A stretch of 64,000 nt of DNA, taken from NCBI GenBank assembly GCA_031771865.1, contig JASISA010000041.1:1550001-1614000 (forward strand), in the 5' to 3' direction. The notes below the pieces were generated by a model that had not been told where the DNA came from, did no database searches, and was given only the letters and a program-made list of their open reading frames with translations. The stretch comes from Nothophaeocryptopus gaeumannii. Its lineage: Eukaryota; Ascomycota; Dothideomycetes; Mycosphaerellales; Mycosphaerellaceae. Made by a program: the position numbers and the translations under genes. Of this stretch, positions 61,301-64,000 are shown in pieces. Every line of letters starts with the position of its first letter. The first letter of the stretch is position 1.

Positions 61301-64000
61301 ATGGCAGTAACCGATTGTTCAGAGTCCAGGCTCCTACACTCTGACCCCAGAGTGCTAACGGGAGCTGCTCCATTAGACATTGCTCCCTCTCCACCATCCG
61401 ACGTAACAACACTTCCACAACTCTTCCAGCACCGAGCGAGGACACAACCGCACAGGACTGCGTATTCGTGCCATGCAGACAATGGACTCAAGACGGTGAC
61501 ATACGCGGAGGCGGATCGGATAGCAGCGTCAGTTGCTGTTCAAATCGCCAGACTTCAACCCACCAGAGGCGAGAAGGCCCCTACAGTCGCCATCTGGCTC
61601 GAGAAGGGCTTAGATCTCATTCTGAGCATTCTTTCTACGACATATTCTGGCGCAACATGGCTACCCTTCGACGCAGACGTTCCTATCGAACGCGCTGCAG
61701 TCTGTGTGCTCGACGCAACTGCTACTGCGATTATCTACGACGAAGCCCACGCATCCCAAGTTCGCGACGTTCAAGCGCGCGTGGCACCCGCGCTCGTAGA
61801 AGCTGGCAGAGCCCCGCTGCAAGTTCGCACATTCGCTGAACTAGCGGCAGAGTCATCTACTCAGCCCCCACAACAAGCAAGGGCTGCTCCTGGACCCAGA
61901 CCAACGGATGCCGCCTATCTCATATACACTAGCGGAACGACTGGCACACCGAAGGGCATCGCCATACCGCATTCCGCGGCTCTTATTTTCTCTCTGAGTG
62001 AGAGGGAAGCCCTCGAAACCAGCCCTCAAGATGTCGTATGGAACGGCTTCAGCCCCGCCTTCGACATGTTCGTTGAGGAGATGTGGGTGACCATCGCCGG
62101 AGGAGGCCACCTAACCATTGGCACTCGTCAGGAATGCAGAGATGTTCCTGGCCTACCTGCGATTTGGCAAAGCCGCGGCGTTTCAATCGTCAACGCTGTG
62201 CCAACACTGATTGGCATCATGGGTATCTCGCAGATCGACGGGAACGCTTCCTTGCTTCCCCCATCCGTGCGCGTCATCAACCTGGGTGGAGAAGCATGTC
62301 CACCATCTCTGGTCAAACGCTTAGCACGACCTGGACTTCGTATCATTAACACGTATGGGCCCACGGAAACCACGGTCACTGCCACATGGGATGAGCTGCA
62401 GCCTGATGTTCCTGTGACCATTGGCAGGCCGCTTCCTTCGTACCATGCATGCTTACTTCCGATTTCCGAAGACGGGTCTTCGGTCCCACTTGAACCCCTT
62501 GAGCTGGGCGAAGGAGTCGAAGGAGAGCTCGCCATTGGCGGACCATGCGTTGGTCTCGGCTATGTTGGTCGTGAGGAATTGACAACCCAAAAGTTCATCC
62601 AACATCCTCTTGCGCCCACCAGCGGACAACGACTCTACCGCACAGGTGATCGAGTAAGACTGCAGGCAGATCTAAAGATCGCCTTCCTTGGGCGCATTGA
62701 TACTCAAGTGAAGCATCGTGGTTTCAGAATAGAGCTTGGCGAGATTGAATCTTTGATCTCCAATCACCCAGACGTGCAAACTGCTGCAGTCATTTTGGCC
62801 AACGCTGGCACCGACACAGCTCGACTGGAGGCATTCGTGGTCAACAGGGCCGAGTCAGAGCAAGATGCACATTCGATTCAGGGGCTGGTCTCCCAACGGC
62901 TCCCCTCCTACATGAGGCCGGAAGAAGTCTACTTCTTGCATGCCGATGAAATGCCCAGACTGCCAAGTGGAAAGATCAACGCTAAGGCTCTCCACGAAGT
63001 ATCGGCCCGGAAGGCTGCAGAGTGCGCACCGACTGACGATGGCGCATCGGAGACGACAACCGGGAGCTACGATGGTACTCCGCTTGGCCTGCTGTTGACA
63101 GCGATGTCCACAGTCTTTCCCCAAGCCGGCATAATCAAGCCGCATGCCGACTTCTTCAACGACCTGGGCGGGCATTCGCTCTTGGCTGCCATCCTTGTCT
63201 CGAAGCTGCGCCAGATGCGCACCGCCACGGATGGATCCATGCTTTTCGCCTCAATCGGACTCCCAGACATCTATGAGGGTCGTACTGCTGTCAATATCTC
63301 ATCGCGTTTCAGTGTATCGGACGACGATGCAAGTACCATTGCGGACTCTGATGACCTTGACGACATTGAAGGCACTGGTCCCCAGACTGGAGAGGCATGG
63401 CCCGTTTCGCAAAAAAACTTCGTCCTTTGCGGCTTGGCTCAAATCGTGCCGCTGCTCTTCCACTACTTCGTCTACTCCATCGAGATCCTGGTTCCATATC
63501 TGCTCTTCAACTACTTGTTCGTCTGCTTTCACTTCGGCTACGCGATCTTGGGAGCATACGCTGTGTTCGTCGCTCTTCCTCCTGCCCTTTCCATCATAGC
63601 CATCCTGGGCAAATGGCTCATTCTCGGGAAGGCCAAAGAAGGCGAGTATCCATTGTACGGTGTATACTACTACCGCTGGTGGCTGGCAGAACGTCTCGCG
63701 GCCCTTGCCAATTCAAAGCTCATTGCCGACTCGCCACTTTACGTCTACTTCCTGCGAGCGATGGGCTCCAAAGTGGGCAGATTCTGTCACATGGGCTCTA
63801 TGGCAATTGGTTCAGCTGGCGACCTGATCGAGATCGGAGACGACGTGGTCATTGGCGCAGACGTTGTCCTAGCAGTCAGCATCGTCGAACGAGGCAGGCT
63901 CATCCTCAAGAAGATCAAGATCGGAAAAGAAGCTAGAATCGGTTCGAACACCGTTCTCGAGGGTGGCGCGGTCGTCGAAGAAGGAGCTGAAGTTGGAGCC
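61301..64000 (+). CDS. Pls/PosA-type NRPS-like synthetase (epsilon-poly-L-lysine synthetase-like), 3' end outside window
   Basis: From the ATG at 61301 the frame is open for all 900 codons to the window edge, with no intron. The adenylation domain occupies about 40-560: A3 core Y-T-S-G-T-T-G-T-P-K-G at 209-219, F-D-M-F-V-E-E-M-W around Asp255, N-T-Y-G-P-T-E-T-T, Y-R-T-G-D-R, and the A10 lysine at 558 (P-S-G-K-I-N). A carrier domain follows, with the phosphopantetheine serine at 626 (L-G-G-H-S-L-L-A). An acidic linker precedes a strongly hydrophobic block at about 707-775, likely two or more membrane helices. A second, Tyr/Trp-rich segment then leads to hexapeptide (left-handed beta-helix) repeats from about 826 (I-G-D-D-V-V-I-G-A-D). 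No condensation or thioesterase domain is seen. The order A-carrier-membrane-beta-helix is that of Pls/PosA synthetases, which polymerise one amino acid. The product is inferred, not shown. Confidence 0.85.
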   Translation, partial: MAVTDCSESRLLHSDPRVLTGAAPLDIAPSPPSDVTTLPQLFQHRARTQPHRTAYSCHADNGLKTVTYAEADRIAASVAVQIARLQPTRGEKAPTVAIWLEKGLDLILSILSTTYSGATWLPFDADVPIERAAVCVLDATATAIIYDEAHASQVRDVQARVAPALVEAGRAPLQVRTFAELAAESSTQPPQQARAAPGPRPTDAAYLIYTSGTTGTPKGIAIPHSAALIFSLSEREALETSPQDVVWNGFSPAFDMFVEEMWVTIAGGGHLTIGTRQECRDVPGLPAIWQSRGVSIVNAVPTLIGIMGISQIDGNASLLPPSVRVINLGGEACPPSLVKRLARPGLRIINTYGPTETTVTATWDELQPDVPVTIGRPLPSYHACLLPISEDGSSVPLEPLELGEGVEGELAIGGPCVGLGYVGREELTTQKFIQHPLAPTSGQRLYRTGDRVRLQADLKIAFLGRIDTQVKHRGFRIELGEIESLISNHPDVQTAAVILANAGTDTARLEAFVVNRAESEQDAHSIQGLVSQRLPSYMRPEEVYFLHADEMPRLPSGKINAKALHEVSARKAAECAPTDDGASETTTGSYDGTPLGLLLTAMSTVFPQAGIIKPHADFFNDLGGHSLLAAILVSKLRQMRTATDGSMLFASIGLPDIYEGRTAVNISSRFSVSDDDASTIADSDDLDDIEGTGPQTGEAWPVSQKNFVLCGLAQIVPLLFHYFVYSIEILVPYLLFNYLFVCFHFGYAILGAYAVFVALPPALSIIAILGKWLILGKAKEGEYPLYGVYYYRWWLAERLAALANSKLIADSPLYVYFLRAMGSKVGRFCHMGSMAIGSAGDLIEIGDDVVIGADVVLAVSIVERGRLILKKIKIGKEARIGSNTVLEGGAVVEEGAEVGA

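Overview
The window is nuclear DNA from a filamentous ascomycete (Pezizomycotina). The genes are densely packed on both strands. They carry very short introns (about 49-122 bp) with GT..AG ends, and many are typical of filamentous fungi: two 2EXR/F-box-like proteins, a Cdc11-type septin, an aquaglyceroporin with a very long N-terminal tail, a DUF8035-like charged-repeat protein and cysteine-rich secreted proteins. The gene mix suits Dothideomycetes (perhaps Mycosphaerellales), but the class is an inference. I see no prokaryotic operon structure, CRISPR array, rRNA, convincing tRNA or intact transposon.

Layout. 1-6 kb: C-terminus of an NFX1-type zinc-finger protein, a 2EXR protein, DNA polymerase eta (RAD30) and an L-asparaginase. 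6.8-14.2 kb: a DUF8035-like protein, RNA 3'-phosphate cyclase, and a three-exon SDR with a mitochondrial-type N-terminus. 15.5-23.5 kb: a YdeI/OmpD-associated protein, a second 2EXR protein, a tautomerase, bifunctional thiamine enzyme THI6, translation factor eIF5 (TIF5) and Mediator subunit MED22. 23.9-26.9 kb: a small secreted Trp/Pro/Gln-rich protein and a broken HExxH-protease-like gene. 26.9-34.1 kb: aquaglyceroporin, septin, and a WD-repeat PROPPIN of the HSV2 type. 34.5-41.1 kb: a secreted ten-cysteine protein, dynein light intermediate chain, an Asp/Glu racemase-like protein, an O-methyltransferase and mitochondrial ribosomal protein S16. 41.6-46.3 kb: a hypothetical protein, a TauD-type dioxygenase and a gene-poor 2.3 kb stretch with a 75-bp tandem repeat and a possible gene relic. 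46.4-57.1 kb: the 9.7-kb single-exon VPS13 and a Methyltransf_16 protein. 58.1-64 kb: an orphan type II membrane protein and the 5' part of an NRPS-like gene.

The most interesting gene starts at 61,301 and runs off the window end. Its 900 uninterrupted codons encode an adenylation domain, a carrier domain, a membrane-spanning block and the start of a left-handed beta-helix. That architecture matches the Pls/PosA family, which includes epsilon-poly-L-lysine synthetase. The window thus appears to hold a fungal homopoly(amino acid) synthetase candidate.

Most other genes are unrelated housekeeping neighbours. Divergent pairs sharing a promoter region are DUF8035/RNA cyclase, YdeI/2EXR, THI6/TIF5, septin/PROPPIN, racemase/O-methyltransferase and dioxygenase/VPS13. 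Intron boundaries were set by hand from GT..AG sites and reading phase, so they are models rather than observed transcripts.
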